Origin: Spirosoma oryzae
GTDB lineage: Bacteria; Bacteroidota; Bacteroidia; Cytophagales; Spirosomataceae
Direction: 5' to 3'
NCBI RefSeq assembly: GCF_003002825.1
Contig: NZ_PVTE01000010.1
Coordinates: 160,106-224,105 of the forward strand
Length of the DNA: 64,000 nucleotides
Shown here: positions 52,258 through 60,351 of the stretch, piece by piece
Position numbering within the stretch: position 1 is the stretch's first letter
Layout: every line of letters starts with the position of its first letter
The notes under the pieces: model-generated
What the model saw: the letters and a program-made list of their open reading frames with translations, nothing else
Database searches by the model: none
Told to the model about the DNA's origin: nothing
Translations under genes and position numbers: made by a program

Positions 52258-52878
52258 TCAAAGCACTAGCTCGCCCAGCCCCTGTCGGATCACCGTGAAG
52301 TCGTCGTCCGTAGCATCAACGATGGTCGATGGTATGTTGCCGCCGTACCCCCCGTCGATCACAATGTCGACCTGATGCTGAAATTTTTCAAAAATCAGTT
52401 CCGGATCAGTGGAGTACTCGATTACTTCGTCTTCGTCCCGAATCGAGGTAGTAATGATTGGGTTACCTAATTCGTGAACGATCTGCCGGGGCACCTCGTT
52501 GGCGGGCACCCGAATCCCGACCGTCTTTTTGTTGGTGTTCAGCAGTTTCGGTACGTTACCGCTTGCTTCCAGCAAAAACGTATACGGCCCCGGCAACACA
52601 CGCTTCATCAGTTTGAAGGCGGAGTTACTGACACGCGCGTAATCGGCGATGTGGCTGAGGTCGTAACAGATAAACGAAAAATCGTTTTTGGTCGGCTTAA
52701 CGCCTTTAATCCGCGCCACCCGCTCGACGGCTCGGGCGTTGTGGATGTCGCAGCCCATACCGTAGATCGTATCGGTTGGGTAGATGATGACAGCGCCCCG
52801 GCGTAAAGCCGCTACGATATAATCGATTCGGCGCGGGTCAGGATTGTCAGCATATAACTTCAGGAATTCAGCAGCCAT
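52258..52878 (-). CDS. L-threonylcarbamoyladenylate synthase (YrdC/Sua5/TsaC family)
   Basis: The 206-residue protein fits the YrdC fold, which makes threonylcarbamoyl-AMP for the t6A tRNA modification. Features are GAVIIYPTDTIYGMGCD with the Lys/Arg nucleotide pocket, RVARIKGVKPTKNDFSFICYDL, LPGPYTFLLEASG, and TVGIRVPANEV. It lacks the extra C-terminal Sua5 domain. Homologues YciO and YrdC cannot be separated by eye, so the t6A role is likely but not certain. Confidence 0.88.
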   Translation of the reverse strand: MAAEFLKLYADNPDPRRIDYIVAALRRGAVIIYPTDTIYGMGCDIHNARAVERVARIKGVKPTKNDFSFICYDLSHIADYARVSNSAFKLMKRVLPGPYTFLLEASGNVPKLLNTNKKTVGIRVPANEVPRQIVHELGNPIITTSIRDEDEVIEYSTDPELIFEKFQHQVDIVIDGGYGGNIPSTIVDATDDDFTVIRQGLGELVL

Positions 52879-52934
52879 GGCAAAGCGGATTCAGAATGGC
52901 CGAACCGCTGTTCAGGGTCGGTTCGTATCCGCTA

Positions 52935-53978
52935 TTAACGCGGTACGGCCCCGGCCGGTTTCAGCTGTCGTGCCTGTTGCCACTGCTGGAAGCGCCTGTA
53001 CACGCCATTGACGGGCAGGTGCAGGTAGCTCATACCCAGAAAAAGCCGCGTCGATGGACCAACCGGTTGAATCCGGCTTAGCAGATGGCCGAAGCGAAGA
53101 GCGAGATCGAACTGTTCGGCGTAAAAGGCTTTCCGGACAAACCGCCCAACTCGCCGGGCCAGAATGTGCTGTTCATCGGCAGAATGACAAACATCGTAAG
53201 CGCGCTGACAAACGATCAGCGAAGACGCCAGTAACTCATTATGCCGGTGCGTAACCTGGGTCGACATGGAGTTGGGTAACCGCCGTTTGTACGTCAGAAC
53301 GTCGTCCAGGTACGCGTAGTGGTACGAGCGGGATGAGCGAACCCAGAAGTCAAAATCTTCAAACGCCAGCGACTCGTCGTAGCCACCCAGTTCATCGAGG
53401 ATCTCCCGGCGCATCATCATGGTAGGGGTACAAACGAAATAGCGGTCGAGAATATCGCTGAACACGTCGCCCGACGGCACCCGTACTTTCGATCGTCCAT
53501 TGCTGTCGATGGGGTAGTGGGTACCCAGTCGTTGCCCGGCTGAATCGATGAAAGCCGCGTTGGAGAACACGACGGCATAGTGAGTAGGCAGTCGCTCGAA
53601 CAGATCGACCTGTCGGCGGATTCGGTCGGCGAGCAGGACGTCGTCGGCCGCAAGATCGATGATATAACGGCCCGTGGTCAGGGCAAACCCCTGATTGAAC
53701 GCGCGGTTCAACCCGATGTTGGTTGGGTTTTTGACAAAGCGCACCGCTGGGTGTTTGGCTACGAACCGGGCAATCCGATCGGCCGATTGATCGGTGCTGC
53801 CGTTATCAATCACGATCAGTTCGACATTGGGATAGTCTTGTTCCACAACGGATTGCAACGCTTCCTCGACGAATGCTTCGTGATTATAACAGGTACAAAC
53901 GATACTTACCCAGGGTTTGAGACTATTCAGAAAAGAGCTCATCGGCAGATTTGTCGTCTGAACCGTTACAGAAGCCAT
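52935..53978 (-). CDS. Glycosyltransferase family 2
   Basis: This protein of about 347 residues is a GT2 enzyme. The N-terminal WVSIVCTCYNHEAFVEEALQSVVEQDYPNVELIVIDNGSTD is the standard nucleotide-sugar fold. RYIIDLAADDVL carries the metal-binding DxD-like acidic pair, and the later GGYDESLAFEDFDFWVRSS is the acceptor-side motif. No membrane helix is clear. The acceptor is probably a surface glycan or glycolipid. ATGs at 54014, 53978 and 53942 are all possible. Confidence 0.88.
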   Translation of the reverse strand: MASVTVQTTNLPMSSFLNSLKPWVSIVCTCYNHEAFVEEALQSVVEQDYPNVELIVIDNGSTDQSADRIARFVAKHPAVRFVKNPTNIGLNRAFNQGFALTTGRYIIDLAADDVLLADRIRRQVDLFERLPTHYAVVFSNAAFIDSAGQRLGTHYPIDSNGRSKVRVPSGDVFSDILDRYFVCTPTMMMRREILDELGGYDESLAFEDFDFWVRSSRSYHYAYLDDVLTYKRRLPNSMSTQVTHRHNELLASSLIVCQRAYDVCHSADEQHILARRVGRFVRKAFYAEQFDLALRFGHLLSRIQPVGPSTRLFLGMSYLHLPVNGVYRRFQQWQQARQLKPAGAVPR

Positions 53979-54251
53979 ACTGGAATGGGGTTGTTTACTA
54001 CCGAATAAAACCACTAGTCAGCAGCGAAACAGGGTACCTGAGCTGCTGATAAGCAAACATACCCAGGACCGGGCAGGTTTCTGGCGTGGTTTTGAGTAAA
54101 CGGAAAGAACGGACTGCCAGCCAGACTAATCAGCAGCCGGTGACGTACGGATAGAAGGGGACCGGCTACTAAGAAGCAGGGTAGCGGACCAGGCTGTTAG
54201 GGCAGAAAGAAGCAATAAAAAGGTGTAAAGAAGAGCCGTTGCACAAATAGT

Positions 54252-54266
54252 TGGCACGGTTTTGGT
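54252..54266 (+). promoter_or_regulatory. Sigma54-like promoter
   Basis: The sequence TGGCACG (54252-54258) matches the -24 element exactly. The -12 part (TTTTGGT) is degenerate where TTGCW is expected. A short transcript from here would end at the hairpin at 54330-54371. The -12 mismatch makes this a tentative call. Confidence 0.35.
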
Positions 54267-54329
54267 CTCTTTTTCGACTGTAGCCGGCACTGTCCGCTAC
54301 AAGGTACTTACATTTATGGGTTAGGGTTG

Positions 54330-54371
54330 CAAACACCACTTCGGTTACTTGGAGGTGGTGTTTGTTGTTTT
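54330..54371 (+). terminator. Terminator-like hairpin with T-run
   Basis: The stem caaacaccac (54330-54339) with gtggtgtttg (54355-54364) closes a loop and is followed by ttgttttt. It faces the plus strand, where no gene precedes it, and also lies just after the minus-strand YihY stop. Confidence 0.65.
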
Positions 54372-54374
54372 TAG

Positions 54375-55292
54375 TCAGTCTGCGGTTTTGCGTTCGCCTT
54401 TCTCGCCGTAGAGGATTGCGTTCGTCTCAAAGCCCAAAATCAGCAACAAGGCAATCAGATTGATCCAGATCATCAGGGCGATCAGCGTACCAATCGAGCC
54501 ATACACTTTGTTGTATGAGCCGAAGTTGGACACGTAGTACGAAAAGCCCAGTGTCGTCAACACGATCAGCACCGATGCGGCCACGCTGCCCGGCGTGATA
54601 AACGACCACCGCAGATACTTGTCGGGGCCAAACCGGTAAATGACCGATATCGTCATGACAAAGACCGCAAAAACGATCAGGTAACGGCCCACAGAAAGCA
54701 AATAAACCGTCAGGTCATTGTTAAACACGTTGAACCGGAGCAGGTAGTCGCTGACGATGCCGCCGACGATCAACGTTAGAATCGCCAGGAACAGGGCAAA
54801 CGCCAGCGCGAATGTTAGCCCGACCGCGACCAGTCGCATGCGCAGGAAGCCGCGACTGTCGTCGCCGTGTGAAGAATTAAAGGCGTTCATGAGCGCTACC
54901 AGTCCGCTTGTAGCCGAGTAGAGGGCGAGTAAAAAGCCAAAGGACAGCACGTTGCCGCGTGGCCGACTGACAATGTCCCGGATGGTGGTGCCCACCGTGC
55001 TGAACGTATCACCGGGCAACACCTCGCCCAGAAAACTCATAATCCGGTCGTCGAAGTGAGGGATAGGGATGAACGGGATAAGTGTGAACAGGAAAATAAC
55101 GGTGGGAAAGACGGCCAGAATCAGGCTGTAGGAAACCGAGGCTGCCCGCTCACTCGTGTCATTCTCGATAACCTTGTTTCCGAGTCGCGTGAGAAAGGAG
55201 TACCAGGTGATACGCGACCCGAACGGATGATGGTTATACAGCCATGCACGAATACCGCGCATGGGCTTTAACGCCAATAGCTTATCAAACAT
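54375..55292 (-). CDS. YihY/BrkB family inner-membrane protein
   Basis: The 305-residue protein has about six helices and the family pattern ERAASVSYSLILAVFPTVIFLFTLIPFIP, then RGNVLSFGFLLALYSATSGLVALMNAFNSSHG, then FITPGSVAASVLIVLTTLGFSYYVSNFGSYNKVYGSIGTLIALMIW. The family is widespread; its function is not established, although it was once wrongly linked to RNase BN. A second member lies at 59255. Confidence 0.92.
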   Translation of the reverse strand: MFDKLLALKPMRGIRAWLYNHHPFGSRITWYSFLTRLGNKVIENDTSERAASVSYSLILAVFPTVIFLFTLIPFIPIPHFDDRIMSFLGEVLPGDTFSTVGTTIRDIVSRPRGNVLSFGFLLALYSATSGLVALMNAFNSSHGDDSRGFLRMRLVAVGLTFALAFALFLAILTLIVGGIVSDYLLRFNVFNNDLTVYLLSVGRYLIVFAVFVMTISVIYRFGPDKYLRWSFITPGSVAASVLIVLTTLGFSYYVSNFGSYNKVYGSIGTLIALMIWINLIALLLILGFETNAILYGEKGERKTAD

Positions 55293-55315
55293 GAATGGTC
55301 GTTTGTGGGGTTCCG

Positions 55316-55342
55316 TTTACTGTATTCAGTGCACGGTCCGTG
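55316..55342. repeat. Single arm of the gtttacagt-type repeat
   Basis: The stretch gtttactgtattcagtgcacggt resembles the arms of IR-2 and IR-14, but I see no inverse partner nearby. It lies between the thioesterase and YihY genes. Confidence 0.4.
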
Positions 55343-55399
55343 GTGTCCGAAAGGCACGATTAACCTGTAGACCGGGCGCTGCAAACCTACCAAAGCAAC

Positions 55400-55813
55400 C
55401 TACGCGCCGAAAAAAGGTTTGGCTAAAACGGCCAGTTCAGGCGGTACAGGGCAGGGGCGACCCGTTGCCGACCGAACGAAAACCAGCGTTGTGCTGCCCG
55501 TGTTGAGCAGATCGCCGTGCTGATTGAATACCTCGTACTGAAACACCATGCGGGTGGTCGGCATCTGCGCTACCGTTACCCGGATCGTCAGCAGATCATC
55601 GTAGCGGGCGGGGCGGATGAAGCGGGTCGACATGTCGTAGACAGGCATGCCGATGCCGTCGGCTTCGAGGTCTTTATAGTCCATGCCGATATGCCGCATT
55701 AGCTCGACCCGGCCGATTTCGTAAAAACGGGCGTAGTTGCCGTAGTACACGATCCCCATCTGATCGGTATCGTAGTAGCGGACGCGGATACCCGTAACGT
55801 CGTGTGTCAGCAT
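55400..55813 (-). CDS. Acyl-CoA thioesterase, hotdog fold (YbgC/FadM-like)
   Basis: The 137-residue protein is a 4HBT-type hotdog enzyme. The motif VRYYDTDQMGIVYYGNYARFYEIGR near residue 9 contains the catalytic Asp and the family's Y-GNY turn. The remainder (TTRMVFQYEVFN) is the second half of the fold. It should hydrolyse short or medium acyl-CoA. It begins four bases after the mltG stop, so the two are likely one operon. Confidence 0.9.
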   Translation of the reverse strand: MLTHDVTGIRVRYYDTDQMGIVYYGNYARFYEIGRVELMRHIGMDYKDLEADGIGMPVYDMSTRFIRPARYDDLLTIRVTVAQMPTTRMVFQYEVFNQHGDLLNTGSTTLVFVRSATGRPCPVPPELAVLAKPFFGA

Positions 55814-55817
55814 GGGC

Positions 55818-56855
55818 TTACTTCATGATGCGCATTTTCGTCAGCGCCTGCTGGTAAAGACGGGCGTTGGCGATGTGCTCCGACAGGGTTTTGGAGAACG
55901 TGTGGTAGCCGTTGAAGCGGGCGTCGACAACGAAGTACAGGTAGTCGTGCTTCTCGGCGTTCAGTACCGCATCGATGGTGGCCGGCGGGGGCAGGTTGAT
56001 CGGACCCGGTGGCAGACCGGCGTAGCGGTACGTGTTGTATGGCGAATCAACCGAAAGTTGTTTGTTGAGCAGTCGCCGGATACCAAAGTCACGCAGGGCA
56101 AAGATCACGGTTGGGTCGGCTTCGAGTTTGATGCCCCGCTTCAGCCGATTCAGGTACACGCCCGCTACGCGGGGCTGCTCGTCGACCTTATTGGTTTCCG
56201 CTTTCACAATCGACGCCAGTACCTGCACCTGCGTTTGCGTCATGCCCAGTGCTTCCGCTTTTGCCTTCCGTTCGGGTGTCCAGAATTTCTTGTATTCGGA
56301 GCCCATGCGCTCCAGAAACGCGTCGGGCTTGATGGTCCAGAAAAATTCGTAGGTGTTGGGTAGGAACAAGCAAACGATGGTTGTGGTATCGAACCCGAAT
56401 TTTTCGCAGACGGCCGGGTCGTTGAGTCGCTTGCCGAGGGCCTCGGGACCAAACTCGAACTTGCTGCCCAGCCGCTGAATCAAATCGCTTTTGAGCCGAA
56501 TGTTGTTGAATGTGACCGGCAGCGGGTCCTGACTCCCGTTGCGCAGTTTGACCAGGGCCTCGCGGTTGCCCATGCGGGGTTGAATTTCGTAGCGGCCTAC
56601 CTTGACGTGTTCGGGATACTTCATCAGCTTGGCCAGAAAGCGAAACGACACCTCATCGTCGACGACGTCGTGCGCCTTAAGCGTGTCCATGACCGACTCG
56701 AACGTCGAGCCACTGGGAATTAACAGAGCAAAGGTTTTGTCGCCTTCCTTGGCTTGCAGATTCGGCGTTTTAATAATCTGCCAGAAGTAAAAGGTAAAGG
56801 TGGTAAACAGGATAGAGACCGTCAGAAACAGGCCAATCTTAACATTGCGCGACAT
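55818..56855 (-). CDS. mltG: Endolytic murein transglycosylase
   Basis: This protein of about 345 residues has one N-terminal membrane helix (GLFLTVSILFTTFTFYFWQI), a LysM-like region, and the YceG/MltG catalytic domain with VLASIVKAETNKVDEQPRVAGVYLNRLKRG (Glu as the catalytic residue) and later YNTYRYAGLPPGPI. MltG cuts nascent peptidoglycan and sets glycan length. The frame extends to 56939, but the ATG at 56855 gives the usual helix. A -7 box lies at 56880-56887. Confidence 0.93.
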   Translation of the reverse strand: MSRNVKIGLFLTVSILFTTFTFYFWQIIKTPNLQAKEGDKTFALLIPSGSTFESVMDTLKAHDVVDDEVSFRFLAKLMKYPEHVKVGRYEIQPRMGNREALVKLRNGSQDPLPVTFNNIRLKSDLIQRLGSKFEFGPEALGKRLNDPAVCEKFGFDTTTIVCLFLPNTYEFFWTIKPDAFLERMGSEYKKFWTPERKAKAEALGMTQTQVQVLASIVKAETNKVDEQPRVAGVYLNRLKRGIKLEADPTVIFALRDFGIRRLLNKQLSVDSPYNTYRYAGLPPGPINLPPPATIDAVLNAEKHDYLYFVVDARFNGYHTFSKTLSEHIANARLYQQALTKMRIMK

Positions 56856-56879
56856 AACTGAGAAGTAAGTAAGCGACGG

Positions 56880-56887
56880 CAAAGGTA
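56880..56887 (-). promoter_or_regulatory. mltG: Candidate -7 box for mltG
   Basis: On the minus strand this reads TACCTTTG, a perfect TAnnTTTG match, with a leader of about 18 bases. No clear -33 TTG. Confidence 0.5.
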
Positions 56888-56976
56888 CGAAAGAGCAAAT
56901 AGGTGAACGCGCGAATCCGTGAAAGAATCCGCTTCTCAATGGGGCACATTTCGCCCCGTCGACTCCGTCAGCCCCT

Positions 56977-56984
56977 TATCTTTG
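56977..56984 (+). promoter_or_regulatory. Candidate -7 box for the MFS gene
   Basis: TATCTTTG matches TAnnTTTG perfectly. It predicts transcription from about 56991 and supports the CTG start at 57010, since no ATG lies in the right place. No TTG is seen at -33. Confidence 0.5.
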
Positions 56985-57009
56985 TCAACGAATCATCCCC
57001 GACGCTCCA

Positions 57010-58194
57010 CTGAAAACGCTGCTCATCCGCCACCCCTTCGGCCAATCGGCTCTGTATACGCTCTCCTTCTGGTTGCTGTGTGCCAGCAACTTCCTGTTTA
57101 CGGCCAGTTTTCAGATGATGATTCCCGAACTGCCCGACTATCTGACCCGACTGGGCGGGCGGGAGTACATAGGGCTGATTATCGCGCTCTTTACCCTGAC
57201 GGCAGGGGTGTCGCGTCCGTTCAGTGGCAAGATCACGGATACGGTGGGCCGGGTGCCGGTCATGGCCTTTGGGTCGATCGTTTGCTTCCTCTGCGGCTTT
57301 CTGTACCCATATCTACTCACGGTCGGCGGCTTTCTCACGTTGCGACTGGTGCACGGCTTTTCAACGGGTACCAAACCCACGGCGACTTCGGCCTACGTAG
57401 CCGACATTGTACCGGCCAACCGGCGGGGCGAAGCAATGGGCATGCTGGGCTTGTTTACGGCGATGGGCATGTCGCTGGGGCCGGCCATCGGCAGCTGGCT
57501 GGCCGAATCGTTTTCGATGAACGTTATGTTCTGGACCTCGTCGGCTTTTGCCCTGCTGTCGATTCTGATTCTGATTCAGATGCCGGAGACGCTGGTTAAC
57601 ACGCAGCCGTTCCGGTTTCGGCTGCTCCGGCTGCGTAAAGAGGAAATCTTCGACAGGCAGGCGATTCCACCGTTTGTCGTATTACTGCTTCAGTCGTTTT
57701 CATCGGGTGTGGTGCTGACTGTCGTGTCGGGACTAAGTAGTTCGCTGGGCATTACTAACAAGGGGCTATTCTTCAGCGTGTACACGCTGGCGTCACTGGC
57801 GGTACGGCTCATCTTCAGCCGGTCGTCGGACCGGCACGGGCGGGTGCCGGTACTGCTCGTCTCTACCTCGGTACTGGTTATGGCTATGGCAACCCTGATG
57901 TTTACGCATTCGACGCTCTTGTTCTGGACGGCAGCGGTGTTGTTTGGTATGTCGTGGGGGATGAATTCGCCGACAATTACCGCCTGGACGGCCGATCTGA
58001 GCGATGAAGCGACCCGTGGCCGGGCGATGGCGACCATGTACATCGCGCTGGAAGCGGGAATCGGCATTGGAGCTGTGGTGTCGGGCTGGTTACTCAACCG
58101 CTTCGGTGTGGCGCAGGGCATGTACGTGTCGTTCGGTGTGGCTGCCGGGCTGGCGCTACTGGCGGTTGGCTACCTCGCTACCCGCCAACGATAA
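57010..58194 (+). CDS. MFS transporter
   Basis: This protein of about 394 residues has twelve helices and the MFS loop motif GKITDTVGRVPVMAFG between helices 2 and 3, with the mirror SRSSDRHGRVPVLLV in the second half. It is probably a drug or small-molecule exporter; the substrate cannot be told. The start is unusual. The first ATG is far downstream, and the in-frame CTG at 57010 gives (M)KTLLIRHPFGQSALYTLSFW, a normal MFS start, about 20 bases after the predicted transcription start. A TTG at 57073 would remove most of helix 1. Confidence 0.88.
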   Translation: MKTLLIRHPFGQSALYTLSFWLLCASNFLFTASFQMMIPELPDYLTRLGGREYIGLIIALFTLTAGVSRPFSGKITDTVGRVPVMAFGSIVCFLCGFLYPYLLTVGGFLTLRLVHGFSTGTKPTATSAYVADIVPANRRGEAMGMLGLFTAMGMSLGPAIGSWLAESFSMNVMFWTSSAFALLSILILIQMPETLVNTQPFRFRLLRLRKEEIFDRQAIPPFVVLLLQSFSSGVVLTVVSGLSSSLGITNKGLFFSVYTLASLAVRLIFSRSSDRHGRVPVLLVSTSVLVMAMATLMFTHSTLLFWTAAVLFGMSWGMNSPTITAWTADLSDEATRGRAMATMYIALEAGIGIGAVVSGWLLNRFGVAQGMYVSFGVAAGLALLAVGYLATRQR

Positions 58195-58269
58195 AGGTGC
58201 TGTCATAAGTTGTGGCGATGCGGTTTCCGTCGGACTTTAGTGCCCCATATCCATACTAGTGATTAGAGC

Positions 58270-58825
58270 ATGAATCGGTTGATTTGCGCTGTTCTCAACT
58301 GGCTCGGTTTTTTTGTCGGCCGACCAATCTCAGGACTACTGACCGGGTATGAGCTGCCGCGTGACTTTAGCCTGCGGTTCGACACCGATAGCCCGCTCTG
58401 CTTCGGCATTGGTGCCAGCCGGGGCCAAACGATTCGGCTGTTGCAGTCGTGCTACAAGTGCCCGACCAATCCCGTATTTGAATCGGCTTCGGCGACGTTC
58501 AGCACTCCGAGTTGAGTTCACTACTGCCGATGAATCTGGATCGGTTGAATAACATTTTTGCGCAGGAAGAAGTCGTATCTGTTGAACAGGGACAGGTCGG
58601 TACGCTCAGTTAGGTTTGCCGAACGCATCAGATTGACCAGACTGATTGCCTGAAAATCGATACGCAAGGGGCCGAATCGCCTGTGTTACAAGGGAAAGCG
58701 AGTTATTCCGGCGGAAGCAGACCGAAGCAATTTGGCTGGAGTTTAACTTTGCCGACCAGTACGTCGGCCAGTCAGACCCGCTGGATGTGATGCGTTTCCT
58801 ACGCGACAACCAGCGTACCACGTAA
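58270..58825 (+). pseudogene. Remnant of an FkbM-family methyltransferase
   Basis: The first part reads MNRLICAVLNWLGFFV and then FGIGASRGQTIRLLQSCYK, the SAM-binding start of FkbM enzymes. After a stop and a missing segment, another frame gives ELSSLLPMN and LNNIFAQEEVVSVEQ, then a TAG, then CRTHQIDQTDCLKIDTQGAE. A third frame ends with AIWLEFNFADQYVGQSD to a TAA at 58823. At least one deletion, one stop and one or two frameshifts break it. The match to FkbM is from family knowledge; the breaks are seen directly. Confidence 0.75.
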
Positions 58826-58858
58826 TACGACAACACGTCCTGAGCCGACTTTATACGC

Positions 58859-59278
58859 ATGAATCATACAACCGACACGATCGAACCAACCATCCGCCCA
58901 CTAGTCGACGCGCTGAACGCAACCGGACTGGTACAAACCTTCTCAAGCTGTGAAGGCCACTTTGGGCCCGACGAGCAAACGATGGTCGACCGGAATCTGG
59001 CGTATGTGCAGTTTGTTCCGGCTGAAGACGTATCGGCTGCGCTGGTTGAGCATTTGTTGATGTCGGTACTGACGCGCTTCAAGAAAGCGCATGGGCTCAT
59101 GCCGGTCGTGGTGGGGGGCTACAAACGCTTTACGCCCGTCGATGGCGATCAGATCGATGAAACGTTCGTGCTGGATTTGCGGCCCTTCAATCGCTTCGAC
59201 CCCGCCGACCGCAAGCGAAGCGACACCGACCGCGCCATCGAACAGGTGACCGGTTTAGTCCGGCAACTGCTGTTTTGA
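58859..59278 (+). CDS. Small unknown protein with SCEGHF motif
   Basis: The 139-residue protein is soluble, with the motif TFSSCEGHFGPDE near residue 28 followed by AYVQFVPAED. A C-terminal FVLDLRPFNRFDP completes it. The SCEGH pattern recalls the Cys/His motifs of TYW3-like proteins, but the similarity is short and uncertain. It ends by overlapping the convergent YihY gene by 24 bases. Confidence 0.65.
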   Translation: MNHTTDTIEPTIRPLVDALNATGLVQTFSSCEGHFGPDEQTMVDRNLAYVQFVPAEDVSAALVEHLLMSVLTRFKKAHGLMPVVVGGYKRFTPVDGDQIDETFVLDLRPFNRFDPADRKRSDTDRAIEQVTGLVRQLLF

Positions 59279-60217
59279 GGGGCCGGGACGGTCGGCCGTT
59301 GCCGTGATGTTATCTTCCTCCGGTAGTTCCTGAATCTGGTAGGCAACGGCATCGTTAGCCGGTTCGGCATCAAGGTGAAGCCAGTTGGCGTATTCACGGG
59401 TAAAACTGGCACCGTAATACAGGATCAGGGCCGAATAGAAGATAAATAGTAGGATCAGGATGATAGCCCCCGACCGGCCGTACAACGCCCCCACCGGACT
59501 CTTGATCAGCAGCCGATCCAGAATTTGCTGACCGATGTCGAAGAGCAGCGCCGTTACGAGGGCTCCGCGCCAGACGGCCTGCCAGCGAATCTTGATGTCG
59601 GGTAAGTACTTGAAAATAACGCCCAGCCAAAGCGTCGACAGGGCCGTCGATAGTACGTAGCGACCGACTTCAATCAGCCAGTTGGGTGGCCCGAACGTAT
59701 CGGGCAAACGCACCTGAAAGCGCAGCAGGACTTGCTGAACCAGCAGCGACGCCAGCACGAGCAGACCCGAAAACAGAATAATCCCAAAGGCTATCGCCCG
59801 ATCCGCTGCCGACGCCCACCAGCGCCGATGAGCCGCGTGTTTCACCCGCCAGAGCTGGTTGAGCGAGTTCTTGACGATAGTAAACAAGGTTGTCGATGCC
59901 AGCAGCAACAAGGCGATGCTAAGCGCCGTTAGCCATCCGCTCGACCGGGGCTGTTGCAGCCGCTGTGAAATATCCTGCAACTGACGGGCACTTTGCCAGC
60001 CAAACAGATCGGCCATGGTGCGAAACAGCTCCGTACTTACCTGCCGATCCGCGTCGGTCAGGACGTGGCCATAAAGCTGGGTCAGGATGATAACGATTGG
60101 CGGCAGCGCGAAAAAACTAAAAAACGCCGTCGCTGCCGCCATCCGAATGGGGTCGTTATCCGCCAGATTGGTAAACGCCCGGCCCGCAAGCTGAGCGAAA
60201 GAACGAAGCTGTGTCAA
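59255..60217 (-). CDS. YihY/BrkB family inner-membrane protein (second copy)
   Basis: The 320-residue protein has the same six-helix plan as the gene at 54375: MAAATAFFSFFALPPIVIILTQL, LTALSIALLLLASTTLFTIVKNSLNQLW, and GAIILILLFIFYSALILYYGASFTREYA. The two differ clearly in sequence, so this is an old paralogue. The start is a TTG at 60217; no ATG fits. Its 3' end overlaps the convergent small gene. Confidence 0.9.
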   Translation of the reverse strand: MTQLRSFAQLAGRAFTNLADNDPIRMAAATAFFSFFALPPIVIILTQLYGHVLTDADRQVSTELFRTMADLFGWQSARQLQDISQRLQQPRSSGWLTALSIALLLLASTTLFTIVKNSLNQLWRVKHAAHRRWWASAADRAIAFGIILFSGLLVLASLLVQQVLLRFQVRLPDTFGPPNWLIEVGRYVLSTALSTLWLGVIFKYLPDIKIRWQAVWRGALVTALLFDIGQQILDRLLIKSPVGALYGRSGAIILILLFIFYSALILYYGASFTREYANWLHLDAEPANDAVAYQIQELPEEDNITATADRPGPSKQQLPD

Positions 60218-60232
60218 AGCAGAACCGTTTTT

Positions 60233-60351
60233 TGTAGAGACGCAATCCGTTGCGTCTCAGCACCCGGATGGTATACCGCCAGCCAGACGGTGTTTGCCGC
60301 CAAACGGCTATGGCTACCGCGTACTGAGACGCAAAGGATCGCGTCTCTACA
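60233..60351. repeat. Inverted repeat IR-17 (tgtagagacgc arms)
   Basis: The 28-base left arm (60233-60260) and right arm (60324-60351) pair with two mismatches. Each arm is itself a palindrome (gagacgcaa/ttgcgtctc). The right arm covers the hslU stop codon. I recall gtagagacgc repeats as common in cyanobacteria and some Bacteroidota. Confidence 0.85.

Larger units (their letters stand above)
53979..54374. other. Intergenic gap of about 395 bases
   Basis: No coding frame is convincing. It holds a sigma54-like sequence at 54252-54266 and a hairpin with T-run at 54330-54371 on the plus strand, which could bound a small RNA. The rest shows no repeat. Confidence 0.5.

Noticed and set aside
58606..58860. 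Minus-strand frame of 84 codons
   Set aside because: It lies opposite the decayed FkbM gene, whose plus-strand fragments have recognisable motifs.
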